This document shows positions 1 through 8,018 of a stretch of DNA of 64,000 bases, piece by piece. The stretch is from Halocynthiibacter sp. SDUM655004 (GTDB taxonomy: Bacteria > Pseudomonadota > Alphaproteobacteria > Rhodobacterales > Rhodobacteraceae): positions 124,001 to 188,000 of the forward strand of contig NZ_JAPDUG010000002.1 in NCBI RefSeq assembly GCF_026015885.1. The letters run 5' to 3'. Below the pieces are notes generated by a model that was not told where the DNA came from, made no database searches, and saw only the letters and a program-made list of their open reading frames with translations. Each line of letters starts with the position of its first letter. Position 1 is the stretch's first letter. A program made the position numbers and the translations under genes.

Positions 1-476
1 TTGATCCGCCGTGGACCACCATCAACATCGGACGCATTGCCGGCGGGGTGGCTCATAACGTGATTGCGGGCAAGGCAGAGGTAGATTGGGAAATGCGCCC
101 TGTGCAAAAGACTGATGCGGAGTTTGTGAAGCAAGCGCTCGCCACCTATGTGCGCGACACCCTTCTTCCGGACATGCATGCGGTTTGCAACCACGCAGCG
201 ATCACAACCGAAACCATCGGAGAAGTCACGGGCCTTGACCCCATGCACGATAACGCCGCGCGCGATCTTGTGGCAGAGCTCACTGGATCAAACAGCGCCG
301 ATGTTGTCTCGTTCGGAACGGAAGCAGGTTTGTTTCAAGAGCTTGGCATGAACGTTGTGGTCTGCGGCCCCGGCTCTATTGAACAGGCGCACAAACCCGA
401 CGAGTTCATTACCGTGGAGCAGCTCAACAAGTGTTGTGACATGCTCGCGCGTTTGGGCAAGAAACTAACTGCATAA
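1..476 (+). CDS. argE: Acetylornithine deacetylase, C-terminal part (5' end outside window)
   Basis: M20-family metallopeptidase that removes the acetyl group from N-acetylornithine in arginine synthesis. The reading frame is open from the left edge, so only about the last 157 residues are present. They begin with DPPWTTINIGRIAGG, typical of the ArgE dimerisation lid, followed by the NVIAGKAEVDWEMRP segment and, near the end, GTEAGLFQ and GPGSIEQAHKPDEF. The His in the last motif belongs to the conserved metal/active-site region of M20 enzymes. A closely related M20 amidase cannot be excluded without the N-terminus, but the GPGSIEQAHKPDE block favours ArgE. The gene converges on the DUF1989 gene with only a few bases between the stops. 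Confidence 0.85.
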   Translation, partial: DPPWTTINIGRIAGGVAHNVIAGKAEVDWEMRPVQKTDAEFVKQALATYVRDTLLPDMHAVCNHAAITTETIGEVTGLDPMHDNAARDLVAELTGSNSADVVSFGTEAGLFQELGMNVVVCGPGSIEQAHKPDEFITVEQLNKCCDMLARLGKKLTA

Positions 477-481
477 AAGGC

Positions 482-1342
482 TTAGGCTCCGTGACTTCGG
501 TCATACGGCGAAACCGCGGGCAATACATGTGCGGCACGGGCCTCTTCGCCCGGGTCCCATACCTCAATGAGCAATGGATAGCATTTCGCCACGTCAGAAG
601 AGTGGGATGCAGAGCAATCACCCCCCGGACAGGCGGAAAGCCCGACGGTAAGGTCAATCTCCGCAAAAAACTCAAGATAGTCTGCCGGACGTACAGGGCT
701 TGCCTTCATGAAATACTGTCCCGTATCCCGCGTAAATCCGGTGCACATGAAAACATTCAAAACATCATGCACCAGCCCCTCTGCAATCGGAAGGTCCATC
801 CCTGCATGCTGCGCCAAGGCGCGGGTGAGGTTAGAGTGGCAGCAGTAATGATAATCCCCACCACCAAGCAAACGCCCCGTGTAGGGATCGCAGCGCGTCC
901 CGATTACATCATGAACAGAGCCGCCGTACGCATCAAAGTCATACCAATCAAGCGTATCATCTACGATCGTCGCCATTGGCCGTAAAAACGGAAAACTCGA
1001 CCACATCCGGTCTCCGGTCGAAAGATGCGTGCCATGCAACGCACGGGTCTTGCCGGAATAAAACCTCTCGTTCAGGTCTTTGGTGTTCCAGATATTGAGA
1101 TCCCCAACCTGTGGCCCCTCAACAGACACAATCCGAAAAAATGCGCCAGCTGGGACGTCTATGCATCCTGCATCGCGAGGATCAACAAGGCATTCCGCGA
1201 CTTTGGTTGCCCCTCCCCGAACTTCGGACATCCGATCTAGGTCAGGCGCTTTCAGACTTTCGGTCGGATAACATATGACGGGCTGAACAGCGCGCCGCTT
1301 TTCCGCATCCGCAGGTGCAGAATGAAATGAATGCGTTTTCAA
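482..1342 (-). CDS. DUF1989 (urea carboxylase-associated family) protein
   Basis: About 286 residues if translation starts at a TTG codon; the start is uncertain because no strong ribosome site is visible and the next Met is around residue 38. The core from about residue 45 (DAGCIDVPAGAFFRIVSVEGPQVGDLNIWN) to the Cys-rich segment ACPGGDCS near residue 240 matches the DUF1989 family, whose members sit beside urea carboxylase or aminomethyltransferase-like genes. The family pattern of an N-terminal PAG..RI..VEG.QV.D strand followed by HD/ERF..GKTRA is clear. No urea carboxylase gene is nearby, so the substrate cannot be inferred. Convergent with argE. Confidence 0.8.
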   Translation of the reverse strand: MKTHSFHSAPADAEKRRAVQPVICYPTESLKAPDLDRMSEVRGGATKVAECLVDPRDAGCIDVPAGAFFRIVSVEGPQVGDLNIWNTKDLNERFYSGKTRALHGTHLSTGDRMWSSFPFLRPMATIVDDTLDWYDFDAYGGSVHDVIGTRCDPYTGRLLGGGDYHYCCHSNLTRALAQHAGMDLPIAEGLVHDVLNVFMCTGFTRDTGQYFMKASPVRPADYLEFFAEIDLTVGLSACPGGDCSASHSSDVAKCYPLLIEVWDPGEEARAAHVLPAVSPYDRSHGA

Positions 1343-1657
1343 GTCTCAGAACTCCGTTTATCGCGAAAAGCTTTCGGCTCCCAAAGAAACTCTCCTCCAA
1401 ACGTCAAGCGAACAACTGGAAGCGGACAATGTGATCTCGGTCAACTAACTGACGTCTTCACGCCATTGCCTGCCCTATCTTCGCTGTCGTTCGCGCAAGG
1501 AGAGAACTCTTAACTACCTATCCGCCGTGGCAGTGTCTTCCAAGAGGTTTATCGTGTTACATGTTTCCGGCAAACGGAGCCCAGCACACTGGCTAGAAAT
1601 CGCTCAGTCATAGCCGATAAGAAACCTGTAGCCCTCAACTGACACGATGTAGCTGTT
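1343..1657. other. Intergenic region without recognised gene
   Basis: This 315-base stretch lies between the start of the DUF1989 gene and the end of the siderophore ABC ATPase gene. Short open frames are present, but none has a convincing ribosome site or a recognisable domain. It must hold the promoter of the DUF1989 gene on the minus strand. No clear terminator or repeat was found. Confidence 0.5.
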
Positions 1658-2479
1658 TTACTCCGCCGCACAGATCGCACTTAATTCACAACGCTTCAGC
1701 GGGACGATTACTGGGCGGTCGATATCGGGCAAGGTAATGATGCGGCAGTCTATTTCGAACACGGTTCGGATTGCCTCTTCGCGCAGAACATCCTGTGTTG
1801 GCCCCTCGCCAGCGATCCGCCCATCATCAAATAACACCACATGATCGGCATACCGCATGGCAAGGTTCAAATCATGCAGCACGATAACAAACCCGTGGCC
1901 ATTCTCGCGGTTTAGACGCGTAACCAGATCGAGAATGTCGAGTGCGTGAGCGATGTCGAGATGATTGGTCGGTTCATCCAAAAAAATATGCGGCGCTTCT
2001 TGCGCCAGTACCATTGCGATCCACGCACGCTGAATCTGGCCGCCCGAAAGTTGCCCGAGGGTGCGCGTGGCAATCCCTGTCATATTGGTTGCCGCAAGCG
2101 CACGATCTACTGCGTTTCGATCGGTATCTGTCAACGCAGCAAAGCGCCCACGATGTGAATACCGCCCAAGTAAGGCGAGATCGTAAACTGTCATATCTTC
2201 TGGCGCTTGCGGGGATTGGCTCAGCATCGCGACTTCTCGCGCCAAGTCTCGGGGATTCCACTCGCTAACATGACGACCAGCCACCGAGACCGCCCCCTGA
2301 ACAGGAGAATGCAGCCCACGAAGTACGCGCAATGCAGTGGACTTGCCGCTGCCATTTGGTCCGCAGAATGCGATGATTTTGCCTTCTGGCAAATCCAGAT
2401 CAACTTTGTGCAACGCTGGCGCGTCATTATATGTTGCGGTGACCTCAGAAAGTGTGGCGAGGGTTTCAACTTTGGACAT
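1658..2479 (-). CDS. Iron-siderophore ABC transporter ATP-binding protein
   Basis: Cytoplasmic ATPase of a FecE/FhuC-type importer. Of its 273 residues, the Walker A GPNGSGKS is at 40-47, the LSGGQ signature at 144-148 and Walker B IFLDEP at 165-170, followed by TNHLD. It is the last gene of a three-gene unit with two FecCD permeases; its start overlaps the end of the upstream permease by 14 bases, indicating translational coupling. The binding protein is encoded divergently on the other side of the permeases. Ligand cannot be read from sequence; ferric siderophore is favoured over haem or B12 by the FecB-like partner and the iron-type box at the divergent promoter. Confidence 0.92.
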   Translation of the reverse strand: MSKVETLATLSEVTATYNDAPALHKVDLDLPEGKIIAFCGPNGSGKSTALRVLRGLHSPVQGAVSVAGRHVSEWNPRDLAREVAMLSQSPQAPEDMTVYDLALLGRYSHRGRFAALTDTDRNAVDRALAATNMTGIATRTLGQLSGGQIQRAWIAMVLAQEAPHIFLDEPTNHLDIAHALDILDLVTRLNRENGHGFVIVLHDLNLAMRYADHVVLFDDGRIAGEGPTQDVLREEAIRTVFEIDCRIITLPDIDRPVIVPLKRCELSAICAAE

Positions 2480-3488
2480 TTTGCCTCCGAGTTAGGAGCG
2501 TCAGGAATAGCGGAGCCCCAAGCAATGCAGTCAATGCTCCGGCGGGCAGTTCGAGCGGATACAGGATCATGCGTGCCACCGTATCGGCGGTCAGCACAAG
2601 CAACCCGCCGATCAATGCCGTCACTACGAGATAGCCAAGGGTGAACTGCCCATAGTAAAGGCGCGCAGCCTGTGGTGCGATCAGCCCGACAAAACCAATC
2701 GCCCCGACTTGTGACACCGCCAATGCGGTAAGCAGCACCGAAAGGATCAACAAGGCAACACGACTGCGGTTGACAGCGAGGCCGGTGCTCTGTGCGCTTG
2801 CGGCATCGAGTGTGATTTGGTTCAGGGGCAAACGCGCCATGATCAGCACAGGTACAGCTATAAACAGCCCGCCCCCAACCACGGCAACGTCACTCCAATG
2901 CGCTGCGTTAACCGAACCGGTCAACCAACGCAGCGCTTGCCCAGCGCGATAGACAGGACCGATGATCATCATCAGTGTGACAGCGGCCTTCGCTAGCGCA
3001 GACATCGCCACCCCATAAAGGATAAGTCGCAAAGGATCGTTGGGTCTTGGGTCTTGCAGCGCCAAGATCGCAATGAGTGCGGCCAAACCACATGCGCCAA
3101 GAATGGCGGCGACTGGCAGCCAGTGAACGGAGACGGTGAGCGCGTTGCTTTCGTTGGAAAACAACCAAAGAAACGTGACGACCCCTAACGCTGCTCCGTC
3201 ACTGACACCGAGAATTGACGGTACGGCCAGCGGATTACGCAAAGCGCGTTGCATAAGTGCCCCTGCCAACGCCAGCGCCATGCCTGCGAGTACGGCCAAG
3301 ACGACACGTGGCAGCCGTAACGTCCAAACGATAACACCATCCATGCGGCTTCCACCTCCAAAGACCGCCGCCACTACTCGCTCGGGGGATAGAAAACTCG
3401 ATCCCAAACCTGTTGCCACAACCAAAGCGACAGCCAAAGCAAACCCGAGCAGCGCAAGCCGCCAATGAGGCTTTCGTAAATAGGTCAT
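2466..3488 (-). CDS. Iron-siderophore ABC transporter permease (FecCD family), second permease
   Basis: A 340-residue polytopic inner-membrane protein with about nine to ten hydrophobic segments. Family motifs are visible: LRLPRVVLAVLAGMALALAGALMQ near the N-terminus, NPLAVPSILGVSDGAALG, and VGAIGFVGLIAPQAARL near the C-terminus, which includes the EAA-like loop that contacts the ATPase. It overlaps the preceding permease gene by four bases (ATGA) and the ATPase gene by 14, so the three are one translationally coupled operon. Together with the other permease it should form the heterodimeric channel. Confidence 0.92.
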   Translation of the reverse strand: MTYLRKPHWRLALLGFALAVALVVATGLGSSFLSPERVVAAVFGGGSRMDGVIVWTLRLPRVVLAVLAGMALALAGALMQRALRNPLAVPSILGVSDGAALGVVTFLWLFSNESNALTVSVHWLPVAAILGACGLAALIAILALQDPRPNDPLRLILYGVAMSALAKAAVTLMMIIGPVYRAGQALRWLTGSVNAAHWSDVAVVGGGLFIAVPVLIMARLPLNQITLDAASAQSTGLAVNRSRVALLILSVLLTALAVSQVGAIGFVGLIAPQAARLYYGQFTLGYLVVTALIGGLLVLTADTVARMILYPLELPAGALTALLGAPLFLTLLTRRQNVQS

Positions 3489-4471
3489 AGCGCGACCGCC
3501 CGTCGACTACGCAACAGGTACATCAGGAAAGGCGCACCAACGAGAGCAAGAACAGCGCTAATCGGCGCCTCTCCTGGCGCTACGATCAAACGGGCGAGAA
3601 TATCCGCAAGCACCGCCAAAACCGCACCACAAAGCATCGTGATCAAAGCAAGATGGAAAAAGCCGCGAGACCCGTCGCTTATGCGCCGCGCTATGTGCGG
3701 AGCGATAAGCCCGAGAAAGACCACAGGACCAGCCATCGCAACCGCCGCCGCAGCCAATAGCGCCGCCAAAGTTAATGCCGCGAGCCGTATGCGTGTTACT
3801 CCAACTCCGATGCCCTGCGCGCTTTGATCATCCAATCGCAAAGCGTCTATGCCACTGGCCATGCTCGCGCATGCGATCAGCGCAACAGGAAGCGCAATCG
3901 CCCCGCCCCAAATCATTATGAGAGGCCGATCTGCGAACCCGCCCGAAAGCCAGAACAGCAACGTCTCTAGCGCAGTTTCATCCAGCAGCAACATAACTTG
4001 TGTAAGCGAAGCCAACAGCGCCGCTATGGTTACCCCGATCAAAAGGATCGGTCCTGTATTACCAGAAGGTCCAAGCGTCAGGCCAAAACCGAAAACCAAT
4101 GCAGTTGCTATGAGTGCACCAATCACCGCAAGCGCGCCAATCGCCAGAGGTGAAGACAAGGCAAACACGGTAAGCCCCACTGTCACAGCAAATGCCGCAC
4201 CTGCGTTGATGCCGAGCAATCCTGGCTCTGCGAGCGGGTTGCGGGTAACGGATTGCATTAACAAGCCGGAGATTGCGAGGGCTGCGCCGGTTAGTGCGCC
4301 GATAATCGTACGCGGCACACGAAGAGTTCGAATGATGATTTCTTCGGTTGAAGCGCCTCCGTTTAGCGCTGACCACACAGTCTCAGGCGCATAGACCCGC
4401 AACCCGAGGTGCAGGCTGGCAACGCAAGATAACGTCAGGGCTAACACGAGAAATATCAGAGTTCGGATCAT
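3485..4471 (-). CDS. Iron-siderophore ABC transporter permease (FecCD family), first permease
   Basis: A 328-residue membrane protein, first gene of the minus-strand iron uptake operon. It carries the FecCD hallmarks IIRTLRVPRTIIGALTGAAL, NPLAEPGLLGINAGAA and GPVVFLGLIAPHIAR. Its start faces the binding-protein gene across a 97-base divergent promoter region that contains a TGA-N9-TCA iron box. The paralogous permease follows with an ATGA overlap. Confidence 0.92.
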   Translation of the reverse strand: MIRTLIFLVLALTLSCVASLHLGLRVYAPETVWSALNGGASTEEIIIRTLRVPRTIIGALTGAALAISGLLMQSVTRNPLAEPGLLGINAGAAFAVTVGLTVFALSSPLAIGALAVIGALIATALVFGFGLTLGPSGNTGPILLIGVTIAALLASLTQVMLLLDETALETLLFWLSGGFADRPLIMIWGGAIALPVALIACASMASGIDALRLDDQSAQGIGVGVTRIRLAALTLAALLAAAAVAMAGPVVFLGLIAPHIARRISDGSRGFFHLALITMLCGAVLAVLADILARLIVAPGEAPISAVLALVGAPFLMYLLRSRRAVAL

Positions 4472-4498
4472 TGGCTTCTATCAAGTTGGCTACTGCCG

Positions 4499-4526
4499 TT
4501 GACATAACCAACTAAAATAGTAAACA
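4499..4526 (+). promoter_or_regulatory. Possible sigma-70 promoter for the siderophore-binding protein gene
   Basis: A perfect TTGACA hexamer is followed after 16 bases by TAAACA, ending about 43 bases before the ATG. The -10 match is only moderate. On the other strand a TTGTCA...TACTAT pair with 15-base spacing could serve the permease operon. Confidence 0.35.
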
Positions 4527-4538
4527 AAAGCCAATAAT

Positions 4539-4553
4539 TGACAAATACACTCA
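4539..4553. promoter_or_regulatory. Putative iron-responsive operator (TGA-N9-TCA, Iron-Rhodo/RirA-type box)
   Basis: The sequence TGA-CAAATACAC-TCA is an exact match to the TGA-N9-TCA palindrome described for RirA/Iron-Rhodo boxes in alphaproteobacteria. It lies in the region shared by two divergent iron-uptake transcription units and overlaps the candidate TTGTCA -35 of the permease operon, a position suited to repression when iron is plentiful. The 15-base motif is short, so the context carries most of the weight. Confidence 0.55.
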
Positions 4554-4568
4554 GAAAAGGATTCCAAT

Positions 4569-5480
4569 ATGTTCAAGCCAAGTCGGCTCCTGTGTAGCTT
4601 CGGCCTCACGATCGCCCTTGCGACCAATGCCCTTGCGCGCGATATCGAGACTGTCACGGGAACCGTTACAGTCCCTGATGATCCGCAACGCATTGTTGTT
4701 TTGACCAATGAGGGAACAGAAGCCGTCCTTTCTCTGGGCTTTACACCCGTTGGTGCAGCCAATTCTTGGAACGGCAATCCTTGGTGGGAGCATATCACCG
4801 AAGCGATGGGCGATGCTCTTCCTGTCGGGACTGAAAGCGCTATAAACCTAGAGGCAGTGGCCGCTCTTGAGCCGGATTTGATCCTTGGGAACTTCGCACG
4901 CCAAGAAGAGATTTACCCACAACTTTCGGCCATTGCTCCGACGGTTTTATCTGAACGCCTGCGCGGTGACTGGAAAGTCAACTATCGCCTCTACGCAGAA
5001 GCACTGGGGCTGGAAGAGGAAGGCGCCGCACAGATCGCGGAATATGACGCCGCAGTCGCAGATTTGCAGGACAAACTTGGCGACAAACTAAACGAAGAAG
5101 TTTCGGTTATTCGGTTCCTAGCGGGTCAAATCCGAATTTACCAACTCGACAGCTTTTCTGGTGTCCTCCTGAAAGACGTTGGGTTTGCGCGTCCTGAAAT
5201 CCAAAACGTGGACGATTTCGCGATCCGTACGGGCAAGGAAGCAATCCCGGACATGGATGGCGACCGTATCTTCTACTTCACCTATGACAACGGAAACGGC
5301 GAAGGCCGCTCAGCCGCGCAAGACGCGCTGAATGATCCGCTCTGGCAATCACTTTCCGCAGTGAAAGAGGGCAAGGTGTATGAGGTAAGCGATGCAATCT
5401 GGAACACCGCTGGCGGTATTCTTGCGGCAAAGCTCATGCTCGAAGACCTCGACGAAATCTATTCACAAGACGATCAGTGA
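4569..5480 (+). CDS. Iron-siderophore ABC transporter substrate-binding protein
   Basis: Periplasmic class III binding protein of the FecB/FatB type, 303 residues. An N-terminal signal peptide (FKPSRLLCSFGLTIALATNALA) is followed by the mature fold starting RDIETVTGTVTVPDDPQRIVVL, where the binding-protein family repeats the pattern P..P.RIVVL..EG. The helical backbone and C-terminal lobe end with GGILAAKLMLEDL, as usual. Ribosome site AAAAGG lies eight bases before the ATG. Divergent from the permease operon it serves; a terminator follows. The ligand is unknown. Confidence 0.9.
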   Translation: MFKPSRLLCSFGLTIALATNALARDIETVTGTVTVPDDPQRIVVLTNEGTEAVLSLGFTPVGAANSWNGNPWWEHITEAMGDALPVGTESAINLEAVAALEPDLILGNFARQEEIYPQLSAIAPTVLSERLRGDWKVNYRLYAEALGLEEEGAAQIAEYDAAVADLQDKLGDKLNEEVSVIRFLAGQIRIYQLDSFSGVLLKDVGFARPEIQNVDDFAIRTGKEAIPDMDGDRIFYFTYDNGNGEGRSAAQDALNDPLWQSLSAVKEGKVYEVSDAIWNTAGGILAAKLMLEDLDEIYSQDDQ

Positions 5481-5486
5481 ATACAG

Positions 5487-5515
5487 TTGGGGTGCTCTAA
5501 GAGCGCCCCAATTCC
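5487..5515 (+). terminator. Rho-independent terminator-like hairpin after the binding-protein gene
   Basis: Eleven-base arms TTGGGGTGCTC and GAGCGCCCCAA around a three-base loop, with a single G-U-type mismatch, six bases after the stop codon. The downstream tract is only mildly T-rich, so termination may be partial. Confidence 0.7.
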
Positions 5516-5747
5516 AATTCTATTAGTTTGGCTGCCTATACATAAGATAAGAAATCACGGTTGCTTGTCGCCCTTCACTCAAACCAAAGCCTTTAGCTTG
5601 GATTGCCACACACAGGTGGAAGACGCTTTGACTTAGGCAAGTGTCTGCAAACGGAACCAAAGCAAAAGCTCAGAGTTTGCAGCTATTCGCGAGATCAAAT
5701 AGCGTTCCTGCTCGATGCCGAAACTAAGTTCAGATTTTGGCTTAGAT
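5516..5747. other. Gene-free stretch between two hairpins
   Basis: AT-richer than its surroundings, with no open frame of note, yet it is followed on the plus strand by a second strong terminator. It could encode a small RNA or be a decayed gene; no family is recognised. Confidence 0.35.
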
Positions 5748-5786
5748 AGCAGGCAAAAGTGTTCTCTCACTTCTGCCTGCTTTTTA
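5748..5786 (+). terminator. Strong intrinsic terminator, plus-strand orientation
   Basis: AGCAGGC...AAGTG and CACTT...GCCTGCT arms with a short loop are followed directly by TTTTT on the plus strand. It lies downstream of kduI on the opposite strand, but the U-tract is only on the plus side. Since the binding-protein gene already has its own hairpin 260 bases earlier, this second terminator implies either read-through or a separate plus-strand transcript. Confidence 0.75.
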
Positions 5787-5798
5787 ATGTTCTAGGAT

Positions 5799-6626
5799 CT
5801 ATTTGAGTTCCGACGGCTGGATGAAGTCCATATCGGTATAGTCAACGTTGTCGCCGGCCATTGCCCAGATGAAGGTGTATTTGCCAATTCCCGCACCAGA
5901 ATGGATCGACCACGGCGGCGAAATTGCACCTTCCTCATTGCTGATAAACAAATGACGGGTCTCTTCCGGTTCCCCCATGAGGTGCAGAACGCGCGACTCT
6001 TCATCCATCCCCCAATACAGATATGCTTCCATACGGCGATCATGGACGTGCGCGGGCATTGTGTTCCACACAGACCCTTCAAGCAGCGCCGTATACCCAA
6101 GTACCAATTGGCAACTCGGCATAACAAGCGGGTGAATAAACTGGTTGATACGCCGTTTGTTCGACGTATCTGCCTCTCCCAAGACCACTTCTTTGCTCTC
6201 GGCAATCGTCACAAGACGGTTCGGGTACGCTTGGTGGGCCGGACAGGACGTAATATAAAAACGACCCTCGCCAGCGAAGGTGATCGCCCCTGTGCCCATC
6301 CCAAGGTAAAGAACGTCGCCCTGCTCTAGCGTATATGTCTCGCCATCTGCTTCGACGGTGCCGGTTTGGCCAATATTGACAATCCCCATCTCGCGACGTT
6401 CGAGAAAGGTCTCGGTACGGGTCTCTTCGACCTTATCAAGAACCAGCGTTCCATTTCCTGGAACCGCGCCACCTACGACAAAGCGATCATAATGGGTGTA
6501 AACAAGGTTGATCTCGCCAGTCACGAACATCTTCTGAAACAGAAAATGGTTGCGCAGTTCATCTGTGCCCATTTTTTTGCAATGGTCTTGATGAACGGCG
6601 TGGCGGGTTTCGACGTTAAGTGTCAA
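5799..6626 (-). CDS. kduI: 5-dehydro-4-deoxy-D-glucuronate isomerase
   Basis: Cupin-type zinc isomerase converting 5-keto-4-deoxyuronate (from unsaturated uronic acids) to 2,5-diketo-3-deoxygluconate. 275 residues against 278 in E. coli. The zinc ligands are visible as H193 and H195 (PAHVHDRRMEAYLYW), E200 and H242 (PPWSIHSG). It is the last gene of the minus-strand part of the uronide locus, about 40 bases after the AGE-epimerase gene. The product of the GH88 enzyme encoded at the other end of the locus is expected to be its substrate. KduD, the next enzyme, is not in the window. Confidence 0.96.
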   Translation of the reverse strand: MTLNVETRHAVHQDHCKKMGTDELRNHFLFQKMFVTGEINLVYTHYDRFVVGGAVPGNGTLVLDKVEETRTETFLERREMGIVNIGQTGTVEADGETYTLEQGDVLYLGMGTGAITFAGEGRFYITSCPAHQAYPNRLVTIAESKEVVLGEADTSNKRRINQFIHPLVMPSCQLVLGYTALLEGSVWNTMPAHVHDRRMEAYLYWGMDEESRVLHLMGEPEETRHLFISNEEGAISPPWSIHSGAGIGKYTFIWAMAGDNVDYTDMDFIQPSELK

Positions 6627-6665
6627 GTCGTTACTCCTTTGAAGTTGATAATGCCCATTGGGCGG

Positions 6666-7907
6666 TTAGCCTGCTTTAGCAGACACGCGTGAGAGCGCGG
6701 GAACAGGCGGGAAAAGTCCCGCTTGGATGGCGTGGTAAATATCTGGCTTCCCCAAGAATTGCTTTGAAACGGCTTGGCCGGCGTCGTCCAGCTCGGGGAA
6801 CCAGCCGCCCTTCTCGTGGTCAATCAAGTAGCTGTCTGCGAATGCCCAAAGCGCACGATAGCGCTCCTCATCCTTGGGTTGCGGGTCGACCTTTTGAAGA
6901 GCCGCGAAAGCGCCGATTGCCTCTGTCACAGGCCACCAGTACCGATCAGGGACAGATACTTTCCCATCGCGCAAGGTATAGACCAACCCACCGTCGGGCC
7001 GCGCCGCATCTGTATAGGCCGTTTCAATCACCCGCCGTGCCTTTGTGGGCATGCTCGCATCGCTTCGACCTTTCAAATCCCAATACTGCAACAGCATACG
7101 ACCAAGCTCCATGCTGTGCCCAGGCGTACTTCCCGCAGGGCGGAACATCGGGTCGCCTTCGTAGTCGGCATCAACCTTCCAGTTCTCGTCAAAATGCTCC
7201 GGCAAACGCCAGTTATACGCGGGGGCCAGTTCATCAAAGAAGAACGAAAGAATTCGACCGGCGCGTTCGAGATATGCAGTGTCATCCGTTGCTTCGTATG
7301 CGGCCAAATGCGCTTCGACAGCGTGCATATTGGCGTTTAACCCGCGATAGGCGGAGAATGTCGTCCAGTCCGCACGGAATTCATCCGCAAACCGGCCATG
7401 TGCCTCTTCCCAATAGCGGGTTTGCAGAACTTCGGTCACATCGGCAAGCAAACGGTCCGCATCACTATGCCCTGCATCTTTTGCAGTCGAGGCCGCGAGC
7501 AATACAAAGACATGCCCATAAGCAAGCTTAACGTCACTTGCCGCCGTGCCATCGCGGTTTACTGATGAAAAGTATCCGCCATGAACCGGATCCCGTTGCT
7601 GGTTCCACAGATACGCCATCCCCGCATCAATTACGTCATCACACCCGTCAAATCCGAATTGTTTGGCAAGCGCGAAGGAATGCACCATGCGCGCTGTTGT
7701 GTGAATTTCTTGCGGCCCGTCGGGCAGTGGTGCACCGTCAAAATCCGGCACGTCAAATCCACCATCACTGCGCAGCATAGGTCGGAAAAAACCGAGCTGC
7801 GCCCGAACGTCGTTCTTTAGAAACTTCTGGTGCATTGGGTCGTTGATCCAAAGACCGTCCCACTGTGGATCGCCGATTATCGCTTGAGTAGATTGTTTGT
7901 TCGCCAT
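6666..7907 (-). CDS. AGE-family sugar epimerase/isomerase
   Basis: N-acylglucosamine 2-epimerase / YihS / mannose isomerase superfamily, (alpha/alpha)6 barrel, 413 residues from the chosen ATG (MANKQSTQ...). An upstream TTG would add 32 residues without family resemblance. Family signatures are GYFSSVNRDG (around residue 110), the RGLNANMHAVEAHLAAYEAT helix pair, STPGHSMELGRMLLQYWD and YWWPVTEAIGAFAAL, the last three carrying the His/Glu/Arg residues of the active site. In this context it probably acts on the neutral or acidic sugar left after uronide cleavage, but the substrate cannot be told from sequence. Sits between the DUF2264 gene and kduI. Confidence 0.88.
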   Translation of the reverse strand: MANKQSTQAIIGDPQWDGLWINDPMHQKFLKNDVRAQLGFFRPMLRSDGGFDVPDFDGAPLPDGPQEIHTTARMVHSFALAKQFGFDGCDDVIDAGMAYLWNQQRDPVHGGYFSSVNRDGTAASDVKLAYGHVFVLLAASTAKDAGHSDADRLLADVTEVLQTRYWEEAHGRFADEFRADWTTFSAYRGLNANMHAVEAHLAAYEATDDTAYLERAGRILSFFFDELAPAYNWRLPEHFDENWKVDADYEGDPMFRPAGSTPGHSMELGRMLLQYWDLKGRSDASMPTKARRVIETAYTDAARPDGGLVYTLRDGKVSVPDRYWWPVTEAIGAFAALQKVDPQPKDEERYRALWAFADSYLIDHEKGGWFPELDDAGQAVSKQFLGKPDIYHAIQAGLFPPVPALSRVSAKAG

Positions 7908-8018
7908 TTGGTACACGCCATTATTGATTTTCATTTCATTTAAACTTGCTGCGAACAGCAAATTCACCACAGCATTGACATCGGCCAAAAGACTGCGGTG
8001 CAAACCTGATTGTTCACG

